From: Thiemannella venezuelensis
GTDB taxonomy: Bacteria > Actinomycetota > Actinomycetes > Streptosporangiales > Streptosporangiaceae
NCBI RefSeq assembly: GCF_014203605.1
Contig: NZ_JACHJJ010000029.1
Location: 1 to 64,000 of the forward strand
DNA length: 64,000 nt
Direction of reading: 5' to 3'
The position numbers and the translations under genes were made by a program. How positions within the stretch are numbered: the stretch's first letter is position 1; each line of letters opens with the position of its first letter. Under the pieces are notes generated by a model. That model worked only from the letters and a program-made list of their open reading frames with translations. It was not told the DNA's origin and made no database searches. Below, piece after piece: positions 37,606 through 47,945 of the stretch.

Positions 37606-38874
37606 TCACGTCCGCGCCCCCTCGGTCAGCCAGTCCGGCAGGGACCGCCCCGCAAGGCCCGCCAGATCCACCAGGTCGTCGGCCGGGGACCGGCCGGCCG
37701 CCACGTAGCGGTCGGCGAAGGCGGCCACCTCGCCGACCAGGCCCGCGGACGCCCCCAGGCGGGGCAGCGCCTCGACCGCGGTCCGGAAGCAGGCCTCGGC
37801 GGCCCGCCGCATCAGCGGGTCCCGCAGCCCGCACCGCGCCGCCCGGGACCACAGGCCCCGGTACGGCTCGCAGGCGGCCAGCGCCGCCCCGGCCGCCCGG
37901 TCGTCCGTCACCAGTGCGTGGGCCACGGCCGCGCACACCGGCCAGAGCCCCGGGTGCTGGGCGTCGAGATAGCGGATCTCCAGCCAGCCGCGGGGCCGTA
38001 CCGGGGGGAAGAGGGTCGTGGCGTGGTAGGCCAGATCCGCCAGGGTCGGCGGACGCCCGGACGCGCCCAGCCAGTCGCGGAAGGTCGAGCCGTCGAGGAC
38101 CGGGCGGAACCGCGGCGCGCGCCCCTCCCCGCCGGAACCGCCGCCGTCCTCGCGCACCAGCATGAGCCGGGCGTCGAGGAGGTACTCCGCCCAGTCGGCG
38201 GCGGGATCGCCGGTCGCGGGGACCGGGGCGGTGCGCGTGCGGTCCAGGTTCTCCCACACCGCCTGGCGGCCCGACATCCAGCCCGTGGGCCGGCCGCCGG
38301 CCAGCGGCGAGTTGGCGAAGGCCGCGCCCAGCACCGGCCCCAGCAGGTGCGCGCGCTCCCACCGCGTGGCGGGCTGCCCGCCCAGGTCAAGGTTGACCTG
38401 GATCGACGCCGTCGAGCACATCATCAGCGGCCCGTACGGCGCGCCGAGGAACTCCGCCATCGCGTCGTAGCGGGGCTGGCGCAGCTGCCGCCGCGGAGGC
38501 CTCACCGGGTCGAGTCCCACCCCGGCCAGGGCCAGTCCCGCCTCCCGCAGGGCTTCGCGCACGGCGGTCACGTCGGCCTCCAGCCCGGCGATCGCCTCGG
38601 CGAGCGGGCCCGCCGGACCGGACAGCTCCAGCTGGCCTCCCGGCTCGAACGTCACGCGGCTCCCGCCCGTCAGCCGGGGGAGGGCCTCCTCGATCCGCGC
38701 CCGCGGGACGTGGCGGGTGACGTCCGCGCGGTCGAAGACCAGGAACTCCAGCTCGACCCCGACCCGGTCGCCGCCCGCCGCCCGGCCCCCGGCGGCGCCG
38801 AAGCAGTCCCGCGCGAAACCCTCCACCTCCGCACGGTCCCGGATCGGCGTCTCATCGGCCGCCAGACCGGTCAT
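37606..38874 (-). CDS. egtA: Glutamate-cysteine ligase EgtA
   Basis: This 422-residue ligase of the plant/actinobacterial GCS2 type supplies γ-glutamylcysteine for ergothioneine. It has RVGVELEFLVFDRADV, TFEPGGQLELSGPAG, MMCSTASIQVNLDLGGQ, AFANSPLAGGRPTGWMSGRQ, YHATTLFPPVRPRGWLEIRY and LDAQHPGLWPVCAAVAHAL. It is the first gene of the egt operon (egtA-B-C-D-E, all minus strand), 79 bases before egtB. AAGGGGGG precedes the ATG. The 205 bases upstream hold no gene; I see no clear operator there. Confidence 0.93.
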   Translation of the reverse strand: MTGLAADETPIRDRAEVEGFARDCFGAAGGRAAGGDRVGVELEFLVFDRADVTRHVPRARIEEALPRLTGGSRVTFEPGGQLELSGPAGPLAEAIAGLEADVTAVREALREAGLALAGVGLDPVRPPRRQLRQPRYDAMAEFLGAPYGPLMMCSTASIQVNLDLGGQPATRWERAHLLGPVLGAAFANSPLAGGRPTGWMSGRQAVWENLDRTRTAPVPATGDPAADWAEYLLDARLMLVREDGGGSGGEGRAPRFRPVLDGSTFRDWLGASGRPPTLADLAYHATTLFPPVRPRGWLEIRYLDAQHPGLWPVCAAVAHALVTDDRAAGAALAACEPYRGLWSRAARCGLRDPLMRRAAEACFRTAVEALPRLGASAGLVGEVAAFADRYVAAGRSPADDLVDLAGLAGRSLPDWLTEGART

Positions 38875-39079
38875 CGTCCCCCCTTCCGCCCGGTACGCAT
38901 GGATCTACAGACCCGCGAGGCGCGCGAACGTTACGGGGATCGCTGAAGATCGTTGTACGGCGGACCGGCCGTGAGGGACTCCTCCCAGCTCAGCGGTGTC
39001 CTACGGTCCGGCGGAATTCTCCGGTCCTGCGGTGCCCGACGCGGTGCGGAGGGGGCCTCAGGCCCGGCGGAGGCGTCCC

Positions 39080-39319
39080 TCAGCCGCGGCGGCGGTCGCG
39101 GAAGGCGGACATCAGCCGGTCGCGCACGTCACCGCGGAGGTCCTCGGCCGGCGGCGTGCCGAGGACGCCGATGACGGCGCGGAACTGGTCGAGACGGCGG
39201 CCGCACCCGGCGCAGCAGGTCAGGTGCTCGTCCATGCGCCGCCGCACCGGCGCGTCGAGGGCGTCATCGAGGTAGGCGGTGACGAGTTCCGCCACATCAG
39301 CGCACCTGAACCGCTTCAC
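39080..39319 (-). CDS. Zinc-finger anti-sigma factor
   Basis: This 79-residue ZAS-type protein has FRCADVAELVTAYLDDALDA, then MDEHLTCCAGCGRRLDQF: His32-x3-Cys36-x2-Cys39 plus Cys6 form the zinc site. It lies directly downstream of an ECF sigma gene and so probably binds and holds that sigma. The zinc/Cys site may respond to thiol stress. There is no membrane helix, so it is cytoplasmic. The start is GTG with AAGGCGG upstream. Confidence 0.87.
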   Translation of the reverse strand: MKRFRCADVAELVTAYLDDALDAPVRRRMDEHLTCCAGCGRRLDQFRAVIGVLGTPPAEDLRGDVRDRLMSAFRDRRRG

Positions 39320-39359
39320 GGCGTCGACCGCCTTACCTGTGTTGAGATGAACCGTTCCA

Positions 39360-40010
39360 CTACGCCGGCCGCCCCACCGTCTCGAAGTAGTCCTCGATCC
39401 GCCCCCGCACCCACGCCCGGGCGCGGTGCAGCAGGACCCGCTGGTTGGCCGCGGAGATGTCCAGGATCTCGCAGACCTCCGCCGATGTGCACCCCTCGAC
39501 GTCGCGAAGCGTGATCACGGTCCGCTGCCTGGCCGGCAGACCGGCCAGGGCCGCCGCGATCTGGCCGCGGACCTCGGCGGCGAGCGCCTCGTCCTCCGGG
39601 GTCGGCCAGAGCACGGAGAAGTCCTTCCACGGGCCGGGCGGCAGGCCGTCCCCGTCCGGGGAGCGGGCGGAATCGGCGGCCGGTCCCACGGGCGGCCGGA
39701 AGGCGCTGCTCCAGGGGATCGCCCGCCGCTCGCGGGCGCCGCGCTTCTTGGCCGTGTTGACCAGGATCCGGTGGACCCAGGTCTTGACCGACGAGCGGCC
39801 CTCGAACCCGTCGATCCCCTCGACCACCGCCAGCCAGGCGTCCTGCACGACCTCCTGCGCGGAGTCGTCGGTGGACACGTAGGCGCGGGCCAGCCGGAGC
39901 ATCCCCGGCGACCAGGCGTCGAGCAGCGACGCGAACATCGCCTCGTCACCGGCGCGCAGGGCCTCGACGACGATGTCGTCCGGGGGCGGCCCGCCACCCG
40001 CGAAAGCCAC
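39360..40010 (-). CDS. ECF-subfamily RNA polymerase sigma factor
   Basis: This 216-residue sigma-70 factor has region 2 (EAMFASLLDAWSPGMLRLAR, STDDSAQEVVQDAWLAVVEG, SSVKTWVHRILVNTAKKRG) and region 4 (ALAGLPARQRTVITLRDVEG, CTSAEVCEILDISAANQRVL, LHRARAWVRGRIEDYF). The linker between regions is unusually long (about 45 residues, Pro/Gly-rich). GGAAGGAAACGATC lies before the GTG start. The next gene is its likely anti-sigma. I found no convincing ECF promoter upstream. Confidence 0.9.
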   Translation of the reverse strand: MAFAGGGPPPDDIVVEALRAGDEAMFASLLDAWSPGMLRLARAYVSTDDSAQEVVQDAWLAVVEGIDGFEGRSSVKTWVHRILVNTAKKRGARERRAIPWSSAFRPPVGPAADSARSPDGDGLPPGPWKDFSVLWPTPEDEALAAEVRGQIAAALAGLPARQRTVITLRDVEGCTSAEVCEILDISAANQRVLLHRARAWVRGRIEDYFETVGRPA

Positions 40011-40162
40011 GATCGTTTCCTTCCGTCGGGGACATCGGGAACATCCACGGCATCGCGACGTCCCGCCGGCCGATCCTGGCACCGGCGTACGACATTTCCG
40101 ATCCCAGCACCCCGCGCGCACGATGTCGAGACGCCGGAGCCGATTCCCCCGGCGGGCCGGGA

Positions 40163-41239
40163 TCAGGCCCAGCCCCGGTGCGCGGCGTGCCAGCCGAGCT
40201 GGACACGGGTGCGCGCCCCCGCCAGGTCCATCAGCCCGCGCACCCGCCGCTGGAGCGTGCGCACCGACAGGTCGAGCTGCCCGGCCACCGCCTCGTCGGT
40301 CAGCCCGGCCAGGAGCAGAGTGAGGATCTTCCGGTCGAGCGGGCCGATCGCGGGCTCCGGATCCTCCGCGAGCCCGCCGGAGGCGTCCACGCGCAGTGGG
40401 TAGGCGCGCCGCCACTCCGACTCGAACAACGCCTCCAGCGCGGTCAGCAGCCCGCTGCGGTGCAGCAGGACCGCGGCGGGCTCTCCGCCGGGCTCGGTGG
40501 TCAGCGGCACCAGCGCGAGCTCCCGGTCGGCCATCATCAGCTTGATCGGCAGTGTCTCGGCCACCCTGACCTCGACGCCCCTGCGGAGCGAGGAGAGCGC
40601 CTCGGCGACCGCGCCGGGCGCGGCCAGCACCTCGCGTTCCAGGACGACGCGGTAGGTGACGCCGCGGTCCAGGCTCTGGTTCTCGGCGGGATTCTCGCCC
40701 GGCGGCACGGCGACGAACGGGGCGGTGGAGAAGCAGCGCACCCGTTCGGAGGCGGCCTGCTGGACCTGCAGGAAGCGCTGCCGTACCGCCTCGACGCCGG
40801 TGACCACCTCGATCAGGTCCCCGGCGGCGCGCCCGGTGGAGGCCATGCGGTGCTGCTCGGCCAGCGTCGCCAGGGCCAGCTCGGCGCTGTGCAACTGCTC
40901 CCGGCGCGCGGTGAGCAGCGCGCCCAGCGCCACGGTCGGCGGCGCGGCGACGTAGCGGACCGGCGTGCCCGCCAGGCGGGACACCAGGCCGTGGCCGGTC
41001 AGCGCCGCGAGATCGTCCTCGACCCCGGCCTGCGGTCTGGCCAGGGCCGCGCCCAGCTCGGCGGGGGTCGCCGAGGGCCTGGTGATCAGGTGGCGGTAGA
41101 CCGCCTCCTCCCCGGCGGTGAGCCCCAGCCCCTCCAGCACCGCGCCCTTCCTCCTCCGGTCGGCGGGAATGCCGACCAGTATGGGAGAGAGGGCGGGGCC
41201 GGAGGCGAGCCGGTCGTCTCCGGCCCCGAATTGTGACAT
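40163..41239 (-). CDS. TrmB/LuxR-type transcriptional regulator
   Basis: This 358-residue regulator has an N-terminal TrmB-like winged helix (LEGLGLTAGEEAVYRHLITR, SATPAELGAALARPQAGVED, DLAALTGHGLVSRLAG), a middle phospholipase-D-like effector part (RVRCFSTAPFVAVPPGENPA, GVTYRVVLEREVLAAPG) and a C-terminal LuxR HTH (GPLDRKILTLLLAGLTDEAV, AGQLDLSVRTLQRRVRGLMD). This architecture is common in Streptomyces-type genomes. The target is unknown; the subtilase gene just upstream on the same strand ends 25 bases from its start. GTG/ATG starts lie together at 41242/41239. Confidence 0.85.
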   Translation of the reverse strand: MSQFGAGDDRLASGPALSPILVGIPADRRRKGAVLEGLGLTAGEEAVYRHLITRPSATPAELGAALARPQAGVEDDLAALTGHGLVSRLAGTPVRYVAAPPTVALGALLTARREQLHSAELALATLAEQHRMASTGRAAGDLIEVVTGVEAVRQRFLQVQQAASERVRCFSTAPFVAVPPGENPAENQSLDRGVTYRVVLEREVLAAPGAVAEALSSLRRGVEVRVAETLPIKLMMADRELALVPLTTEPGGEPAAVLLHRSGLLTALEALFESEWRRAYPLRVDASGGLAEDPEPAIGPLDRKILTLLLAGLTDEAVAGQLDLSVRTLQRRVRGLMDLAGARTRVQLGWHAAHRGWA

Positions 41240-41250
41240 CACGGTTTTTA

Positions 41251-41279
41251 CTTCGTGACGACTTCTATTTCGTGACGAC
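41251..41279 (-). repeat. Short tandem duplication at the end of the subtilase gene
   Basis: TTCGTGACGAC occurs twice (41252-41262 and 41269-41279), 17 bases apart. The first gene stop (41265-41267) lies between them. The extra copy repeats the last codons and gives a second frame the same VVTK ending. Confidence 0.8.
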
Positions 41280-44200
41280 CGCCCGGATGATCTCCTGGCT
41301 GACCGTCCGGCCACCCCGGTCGGCCGCCGTCGCCTTCAGCGAGATCGCGCCGCCGCGCACGGCCGCCGTCCATCGCCCGGCGCCCTCGGCCCGCAGCCGC
41401 ACCGGCTGCCAGGTCGCGCCGTCGTCGTAGGAGACGGCCAGCGTCGCCTCGGTGGCCGCACCGGTGACCGGCAGGCCCTCCTGCACGGCGCCCGACAGGG
41501 TGATCTCGGTCCGGGCGCCCGTCACGCGGAGGCCGTAGTCGAGCTGCAGGAGCGGGATGTCCACCCGCTTCCACGGGTCGGACGGGTCGGCGGCGGAGGT
41601 GAAGCCCCACTCGGTGCGCACGCGGGCCGAGGTCCGCCACATCCGCGGGTCCCGGACCGTGTCGAGCACCAGCCGGTACGGCAGCGCCTCGGGGGCGATG
41701 CCGTCCCAGGCCACCAGCGCCCGGCCCGGCTGCTTCCTGATCAGCTTGTCGCCCTGGTAGAGCGCGATGGAGGAGGTGTCGTACTCGGTCGCCGCGTCCG
41801 ATCCGGAGTGGGCGGGCGAGCCGTCGGCCAGTGACGGGATGTTGAACTGCATGTCGTTGCCCTGCCGGAACGGGCCCCAGTACTCGGTGCGGACACGCGG
41901 CCGCACGACGGGGCCGAACCACTCCTGCGCGGCCCGCTCGCCCGGCCGGTAGACGCGCGGCGTCTGCCGCATCTCCCACAGGCCGTCGCCGATGGTGTGG
42001 TTCTCGTACCAGGTGACGCCCGGCCCGGTGGAGACCCACTCGGTGCGGGTGGCGGGGAAGACCTCGGTCTCCTCGAAGCCGGCTCCCGGGCCCCAGCCGG
42101 CCGGCAGGTCGTAGCGGTAGCCGCCGCCGGTCTGCGGGGTGAGCGCACCGTGCATGACGTTGGTGACGCGGGCCAGGTTCCGGCGCTCGTCCGCGCGGTA
42201 GGTCAGATCCCTGTCGGGCACGCCCGCGGGGTGGACGTCGGCCAGGTCGTAGAGGTAGGAGGGGAACGCCGTGCGGGTGACGACCAGCGTCCTGCCCAGG
42301 TTCTCGCCGGTGTCCCTGGACAGGGCGGCGATCGTGATCGGCAGGTCCTCGCCGTAGTACTCGCTCAGCACGCCGGGCCGGTCGTTGACGACCAGCAGCA
42401 GGCTCGCCCCGGCCTTGACCGCCTGGGCGGCGCGCTCGGCGGGCGGGACCTCGTCGCTGCGCCGTACGACGACGGCCTTGCCCCGGGCGTCCAGGCCCGC
42501 GTAGTCCCCGGCTGCGCCGGTGCCCGCGCGGACCGTCCGCAGCACGGCCCTGCCATCCTTGATGGCGCCGCCGGGCTGCGGCACGGCCGCGATCTCCGGA
42601 CGCCCCGGCACGGCCAGCGAGATCCGCGGCTCGCCCTTGCGCCAGCGGGTCAGGTAGCCGAACGAACCGGTGGCGACCTTCCCGGTCGGCGAGACGTAGA
42701 CGTCGTCGTAGCGGACGGGCAGCAGGTAGGCGCCCCTGATGCCCGGACCGGACGGGACGGCGCGGTGGAAGTCCAGCCGCCGCTGCCGGTCCTCGGCCGC
42801 CCGGGGGGTGGTGGCGCTCGCCCGGCGGGCCCTGCTCGCGTCGAGCACGATCTCGGAGGGGCGGTCCAGCACGGTCTCGGGGTCGACGAGCATCGCCACG
42901 CCCAGCGCGTCGGCCCGCTCGCCCCGGACGTCGAGCACCGACCAGGCCATGTAGGTGCCGGGCGGCAGGCGCAGCGTGCGCTCGCCGCTCACCGCGTACG
43001 GCGTGGCGTCGCCGTTCAGGTCGGCCAGCACGACGGTGCCGTCGGCGGGCTCGCCGTCCCGGTCGCGCAGCTTCAGCGTCAGGTCGTGCAGCTCCCGCTC
43101 CTTGACCGCGCCGAACGCGGTCCGCAGCACGGTCGTGCCGGAGACGGCCGTGACCAGCCCGGACACCTGCGTTCCCGGCTCCAGCGCGGCCGGGTCGAGG
43201 GTGAGCGTCACCTCGGCCCGCCCGCCGGCCGGTACGGTGACCCGCGGCGCGGACAGGGCGGCCGCGCCGGAGCCGGAGACGGCCAGGTCCAGCGTGACCT
43301 CGGCGTCGCCGTGGTTGCGGTAGGCGATGGTCCGGGTGGCCTTCTCGTCGCCGGCGGCGTGCGGCCAGTCGTAGAACGCGGCGGGCACCGAGCCCGTCGC
43401 GGTGACGGCGGCGGTGATCGCTGCGGCGACGTCGAGCCTTCCGGTGCCCTGCTGGAACGGCTCGTACGGCAGCGCCGCGGCCGTGCTCATCAGCGCGTCC
43501 TTGAGCCGCTGCCCGGTCCAGTCCGGGTGGCGCTGGGCGAGGATCGCCGCGGCGCCCGCCACATGCGGGGTGGCCATCGAGGTGCCGTCGAGCGACCGGT
43601 AGGGACCCTCCCCGGGGCTGAGGGAGGAACGCGCGGCCTCGATGGCCACGCCGGGCGCGGAGAGGTCCGGCTTGAGGCCGCCGGTCCGGACGAGCGGGCC
43701 CCAGCTGGAGAACTCCGCGCGCCGGTCGGACGTGTCGACCGCGCCCACGGTCAGCGCCGTGGCGGCCGAGCCCGGCGCGCCGATGGAGCCGGAGGAGTAG
43801 CTGTTGCCCGCGGCGATCACGAACAGCGTGCCGTACTGCTCGGACAGCCGGTCCACCGCCAGCGCCATGGGGTCGTCGCCCTCGTCGGGGACGCTGCTGC
43901 CCAGGCTCATGTTGACCACGGCGGCGCCCTGGGCGGCGGCCCACTCCATGCCGGCGATGATCCAGGAGTCCTGGCCGTAGCCGTCGTTTCCGAGCACCTT
44001 GCCGATCACCAGGTCGGCGCCGGGGGCGACGCCCTTGTTCGCGCCGGAGGAGGCCGCGCCCGTGCCCGCGATGGTGGAGGCGACGTGCGTGCCGTGGCCG
44101 TCCGCGTCCCCGGCGTCCTCACCCGGCACGAAGCTGGTCTTCTCCGCGATCCGCCCGGAGAGGTCGGGATGGGTGTCGTCGACTCCGGTGTCGAGCACCG

Positions 44201-44912
44201 CGACCTTGACGCCGGTGCCGTCGAAGCCCGCCGCCCACGCCTGCGGCGCGCCCACCCGCGGGACGCTGTCCTTCAGCGCGGCCCGGGCCTTGCCGTCCAG
44301 CCAGATCCGGTCGACGCCGCCGGCCAGGCGCCGCGCGCCGCCGGAGGCGATCGCCTCCCAGAACACACGGGCCTGCTTCTTGCCGGCCGTGAGCGCGGCG
44401 CCCCTGATGCTGGGCAGGCGGCGCACGACCTCGGCGCCCCGCGGCGCGGCCACCGTGCGCGGCAGCGCGCCCGCGTAGGTGGTGATCACCGGCAGGCCGT
44501 CGCTGCGCGCGTCGTCGTAGCCCATCTCGATGAGCGTGGTGACATTGAACAGGCGCTCGTCCAGGCTCCCGGCCGTGATGAGCGGGACGGCCTCGTCGGG
44601 GAGCACGTACGTGTCGCCGGAGACCCGCCGGACCTGGACGCCGCCCTCGGCGCCGGCGGGCCTGGCGACGGTGACGGCGTCGGCGTCTCCGGGGCCGTCG
44701 ACGATACGGACCCGGTCGCCGGTGAGGAGGGTGACCGTGAACTCCTCGCCCTGCGGGGTGGATGCGGTGGACCCGCCGGGTCCGGTGGGGGCGGTGGGGG
44801 CGGCGGTCCCGGCGGGGGCGGCGTGGGCGGCGTGCGGGCCGGTTGCGACGAGCGCGGCGGAGAGCGCTCCGGCCGCCAGCGCCCGCCGGCGGCCGGGTGG
44901 GATGAGGGGCAT
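41265..44912 (-). CDS. Secreted S8 subtilisin-like serine protease
   Basis: This 1215-residue exported protease has a signal peptide (MPLIPPGRRRALAAGALSAA, LVATG) and a propeptide to about residue 215. The S8 domain (about 230-490) has catalytic Asp241 (VAVLDTGVDDTHPD), His273 (DGHGTHVAS), Asn370 (VIAAGNSYSSG) and Ser445 (DGTSMATPHVAG). A large C-terminal region follows with Ig-like and β-rich segments (ATRTIAYRNHGDAEVTLDLA). No cell-wall anchor is seen. No ribosome site precedes the ATG. The 170 bases upstream hold only short direct repeats (GGCGGAAACCCG twice; TGCGGTGCCGTC twice). Confidence 0.92.
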   Translation of the reverse strand: MPLIPPGRRRALAAGALSAALVATGPHAAHAAPAGTAAPTAPTGPGGSTASTPQGEEFTVTLLTGDRVRIVDGPGDADAVTVARPAGAEGGVQVRRVSGDTYVLPDEAVPLITAGSLDERLFNVTTLIEMGYDDARSDGLPVITTYAGALPRTVAAPRGAEVVRRLPSIRGAALTAGKKQARVFWEAIASGGARRLAGGVDRIWLDGKARAALKDSVPRVGAPQAWAAGFDGTGVKVAVLDTGVDDTHPDLSGRIAEKTSFVPGEDAGDADGHGTHVASTIAGTGAASSGANKGVAPGADLVIGKVLGNDGYGQDSWIIAGMEWAAAQGAAVVNMSLGSSVPDEGDDPMALAVDRLSEQYGTLFVIAAGNSYSSGSIGAPGSAATALTVGAVDTSDRRAEFSSWGPLVRTGGLKPDLSAPGVAIEAARSSLSPGEGPYRSLDGTSMATPHVAGAAAILAQRHPDWTGQRLKDALMSTAAALPYEPFQQGTGRLDVAAAITAAVTATGSVPAAFYDWPHAAGDEKATRTIAYRNHGDAEVTLDLAVSGSGAAALSAPRVTVPAGGRAEVTLTLDPAALEPGTQVSGLVTAVSGTTVLRTAFGAVKERELHDLTLKLRDRDGEPADGTVVLADLNGDATPYAVSGERTLRLPPGTYMAWSVLDVRGERADALGVAMLVDPETVLDRPSEIVLDASRARRASATTPRAAEDRQRRLDFHRAVPSGPGIRGAYLLPVRYDDVYVSPTGKVATGSFGYLTRWRKGEPRISLAVPGRPEIAAVPQPGGAIKDGRAVLRTVRAGTGAAGDYAGLDARGKAVVVRRSDEVPPAERAAQAVKAGASLLLVVNDRPGVLSEYYGEDLPITIAALSRDTGENLGRTLVVTRTAFPSYLYDLADVHPAGVPDRDLTYRADERRNLARVTNVMHGALTPQTGGGYRYDLPAGWGPGAGFEETEVFPATRTEWVSTGPGVTWYENHTIGDGLWEMRQTPRVYRPGERAAQEWFGPVVRPRVRTEYWGPFRQGNDMQFNIPSLADGSPAHSGSDAATEYDTSSIALYQGDKLIRKQPGRALVAWDGIAPEALPYRLVLDTVRDPRMWRTSARVRTEWGFTSAADPSDPWKRVDIPLLQLDYGLRVTGARTEITLSGAVQEGLPVTGAATEATLAVSYDDGATWQPVRLRAEGAGRWTAAVRGGAISLKATAADRGGRTVSQEIIRAVVTK

Positions 44913-45083
44913 GGAAGAGATCTAGCCCAGCCGGTCTTCTCCCCGGAACGCCGTTCGGTGGCGGAAACCCGTCCTGGCGGAAACCCGCCAGGCGCGGCCG
45001 TCCAGAAGCGCGCCACGCCCGGCGGCGCCGTCCTCTCGCGGCGACCTCCTCTTGCGGTGCCGTCCTCCTGCGGTGCCGTCTTC

Positions 45084-46568
45084 TTACAGCGGCCCGCGGC
45101 TCCACGGGCCGCGGATCGCATAGGTACGGCCCGGCGGGTCGGTCGCGGTGGTGCTGCCGAGGTTGTTGGCGAACAGCACCGCGCCGTCGGGGCTGAAGCA
45201 CGCCCCGGCGAACTCGCTGTCGTCGGCGATGTTGACCGCGAACTCGAACGGCTGCCCGCCGCGCGGGTCCAGGCCGATCAGCCGGTTGACGTTGGCCAGG
45301 CCCGGGGCCAGCGGGTGCGGGTCGGCGTCGGCGTCGGAGGCGTCGTCCTCGCACAGCACGATGCCGCCGCGCGGGGTGAAGGTCAGGTTGTCGGGAGAGT
45401 CGAGCTCCCGGCGGCCGGGCGACTCGTACACCAGCACCAGTGTCCCGCCGCCGCGGCGGCCGGGGACGTACCGCCAGACCTGCCCGTAGCCCTCGGCGAA
45501 CCCGTCGGCGCCCGGCGCGTCGCCGTTCTTGGCGTCGCCGCCGCTGGTGGAGTTGAAGAACACGCCGCCGTCGCCCCACCAGCAGCCCTCCAGGCGGTTG
45601 AACATCGCCGCTCCCTTGGCCAGGCCCTGCTGGGCGCAGGTCGGGGCGCCGCCCTCCAGATCGGGGTCGGGACTGTCGACGGTCACCCACTCCACCGGCA
45701 GGCGCGCGCCCATGCGCTGGCCCTCGCGGCAGTCGTATCCGTCGCGCCCCCTGACCTTCAGCATCTCGAGCACGCCGCCGGCGGCCAGGTTCCGCGGGTC
45801 CCGGGGCCGGTAGCGGTAGAAGCCGTTCGGCCTGCCGGAGTCGTCCTCGGTCTCGTACACGTAGCCGGTGCGCGGGTCGACCGCGACGGCCTCGTGCGAG
45901 AAGCGCCCCATCGCGGTGATCGGCATCGAGGCCGCGGGCCTGCCCGGCGCGGGTCCCTCCAGCGGGACCTCGAAGATGTAGCCGTGCTTGCGCTGCCAGC
46001 CCTGCGCCGGTCCCGCCGTGGTCTCCTCGCAGGTCAGCCAGCCGCGGTCGCCGAGCATCCGGCCGCCGGCGCAGTTGACGACCGTGCCGTTGAGGCTGAC
46101 GAAGTGGCGGACCACCTCGCCGCTGCGCAGGTCCACCTCCAGCGTGGTCGTCCCGCCGACGCCGAGCTCGTCGTAGCGGGCCGAACCGGGGACGTGCACC
46201 CGGCCGGCCGGCGTCCCCGGCGGGGTGCGGACCTCGTGGTTGCGGATCAGGCGGACGGTGTGCCGCCGGGAGCCGCGGAAGGCGGCCATCCCGTCGTGGG
46301 CGATCGGGGTGGGCGTGCCGTCGTCCATCGGGGTCCCGGTCCTGCCGAGGACGGTGTAGGAGAAGCCGGCGGGCAGGGCGAGCAGTTCCTCTCCAGTGTT
46401 GCGGGAGGCGGTACGGCGCAGCTCCCCGTAGCCGACCTCGCCGGGATCGGACGGCGCGCGGCCCGCCTCCGCCCAGGCGGCGTGGGCCCCGAGCGTGTTC
46501 ACCGCGACCCCTCCGGCGAGGACGCCGCCGGTCGTGGCCAGGAAGGACCTTCGGTCGATGGAAACCAT
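45084..46568 (-). CDS. PhoX-like/DUF839 Tat-exported protein
   Basis: This 494-residue protein has a twin-arginine signal (MVSIDRRSFLATTGGVLAGG) and the PhoX-type β-propeller: LIRNHEV, GTTTLEVDLRSGEVVRHFVS, WLTCEETTAG, GRFSHEAVAVDPRTGYVYET, EDDSGRPNGFYRYRP, EGCWWGDGGVFFNSTSGGD, DNLTFTPRGGIVLCED and GACFSPDGAVLFANN. PhoX enzymes are calcium/iron alkaline phosphatases; whether this one is a phosphatase is uncertain. AGAGGAG lies 6 bases before the ATG. The 218 bases upstream hold only a TGTC-type short repeat near 46641. Confidence 0.87.
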   Translation of the reverse strand: MVSIDRRSFLATTGGVLAGGVAVNTLGAHAAWAEAGRAPSDPGEVGYGELRRTASRNTGEELLALPAGFSYTVLGRTGTPMDDGTPTPIAHDGMAAFRGSRRHTVRLIRNHEVRTPPGTPAGRVHVPGSARYDELGVGGTTTLEVDLRSGEVVRHFVSLNGTVVNCAGGRMLGDRGWLTCEETTAGPAQGWQRKHGYIFEVPLEGPAPGRPAASMPITAMGRFSHEAVAVDPRTGYVYETEDDSGRPNGFYRYRPRDPRNLAAGGVLEMLKVRGRDGYDCREGQRMGARLPVEWVTVDSPDPDLEGGAPTCAQQGLAKGAAMFNRLEGCWWGDGGVFFNSTSGGDAKNGDAPGADGFAEGYGQVWRYVPGRRGGGTLVLVYESPGRRELDSPDNLTFTPRGGIVLCEDDASDADADPHPLAPGLANVNRLIGLDPRGGQPFEFAVNIADDSEFAGACFSPDGAVLFANNLGSTTATDPPGRTYAIRGPWSRGPL

Positions 46569-46786
46569 GACGACTCCTCTCGGGGCCCGGAAGTCGTCTC
46601 CGGGCCCGGAAGCGACCCATCCATGTCCTGACATCACTTTGTCTGTCTGTCTGATGAACAGTAGATGCACAGGAGCTGCCATGAGCATCCCCGCCGACGG
46701 CGGCGGTGTCCATGGCCGCCGCACCGGTACCGCCGGGGCGGGCCCGCCGTCACCCCCGGGAACCGGCCGTCCTCCGGGAGGGGCGG

Positions 46787-47866
<1,080 letters not shown>

Positions 47867-47890
47867 GTCAAAAATTATTACCCGAAAGCC

Positions 47891-47919
47891 TTGACGGCAC
47901 TAGTCTATGAGCATAATTT
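47891..47919 (+). promoter_or_regulatory. Promoter of the RpiR gene
   Basis: TTGACG (47891-47896) and TAATTT (47914-47919) are separated by 17 bases. The predicted start near 47926 leaves about 20 bases of leader with GGAGGGAG before the GTG at 47946. The spacer holds ACTAGTCTAT, weakly like half of a DasR site; I do not claim it. Confidence 0.6.
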
Positions 47920-47945
47920 TCACCAACAAGACGGAGGGAGCGGTG

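Noticed and set aside
41997-46631. A very long open frame (over 1500 codons) on the + strand opposite the subtilase and PhoX-like genes
   Set aside because: It is a GC-skew shadow: its residues are low-complexity Gly/Arg/Val/Ala, while the minus strand holds two full families with signal peptides and catalytic motifs.
47867-47945. DasR-type operator between the kinase and RpiR genes
   Set aside because: ACTAGTCTAT resembles only one half of the consensus and the other half does not match.
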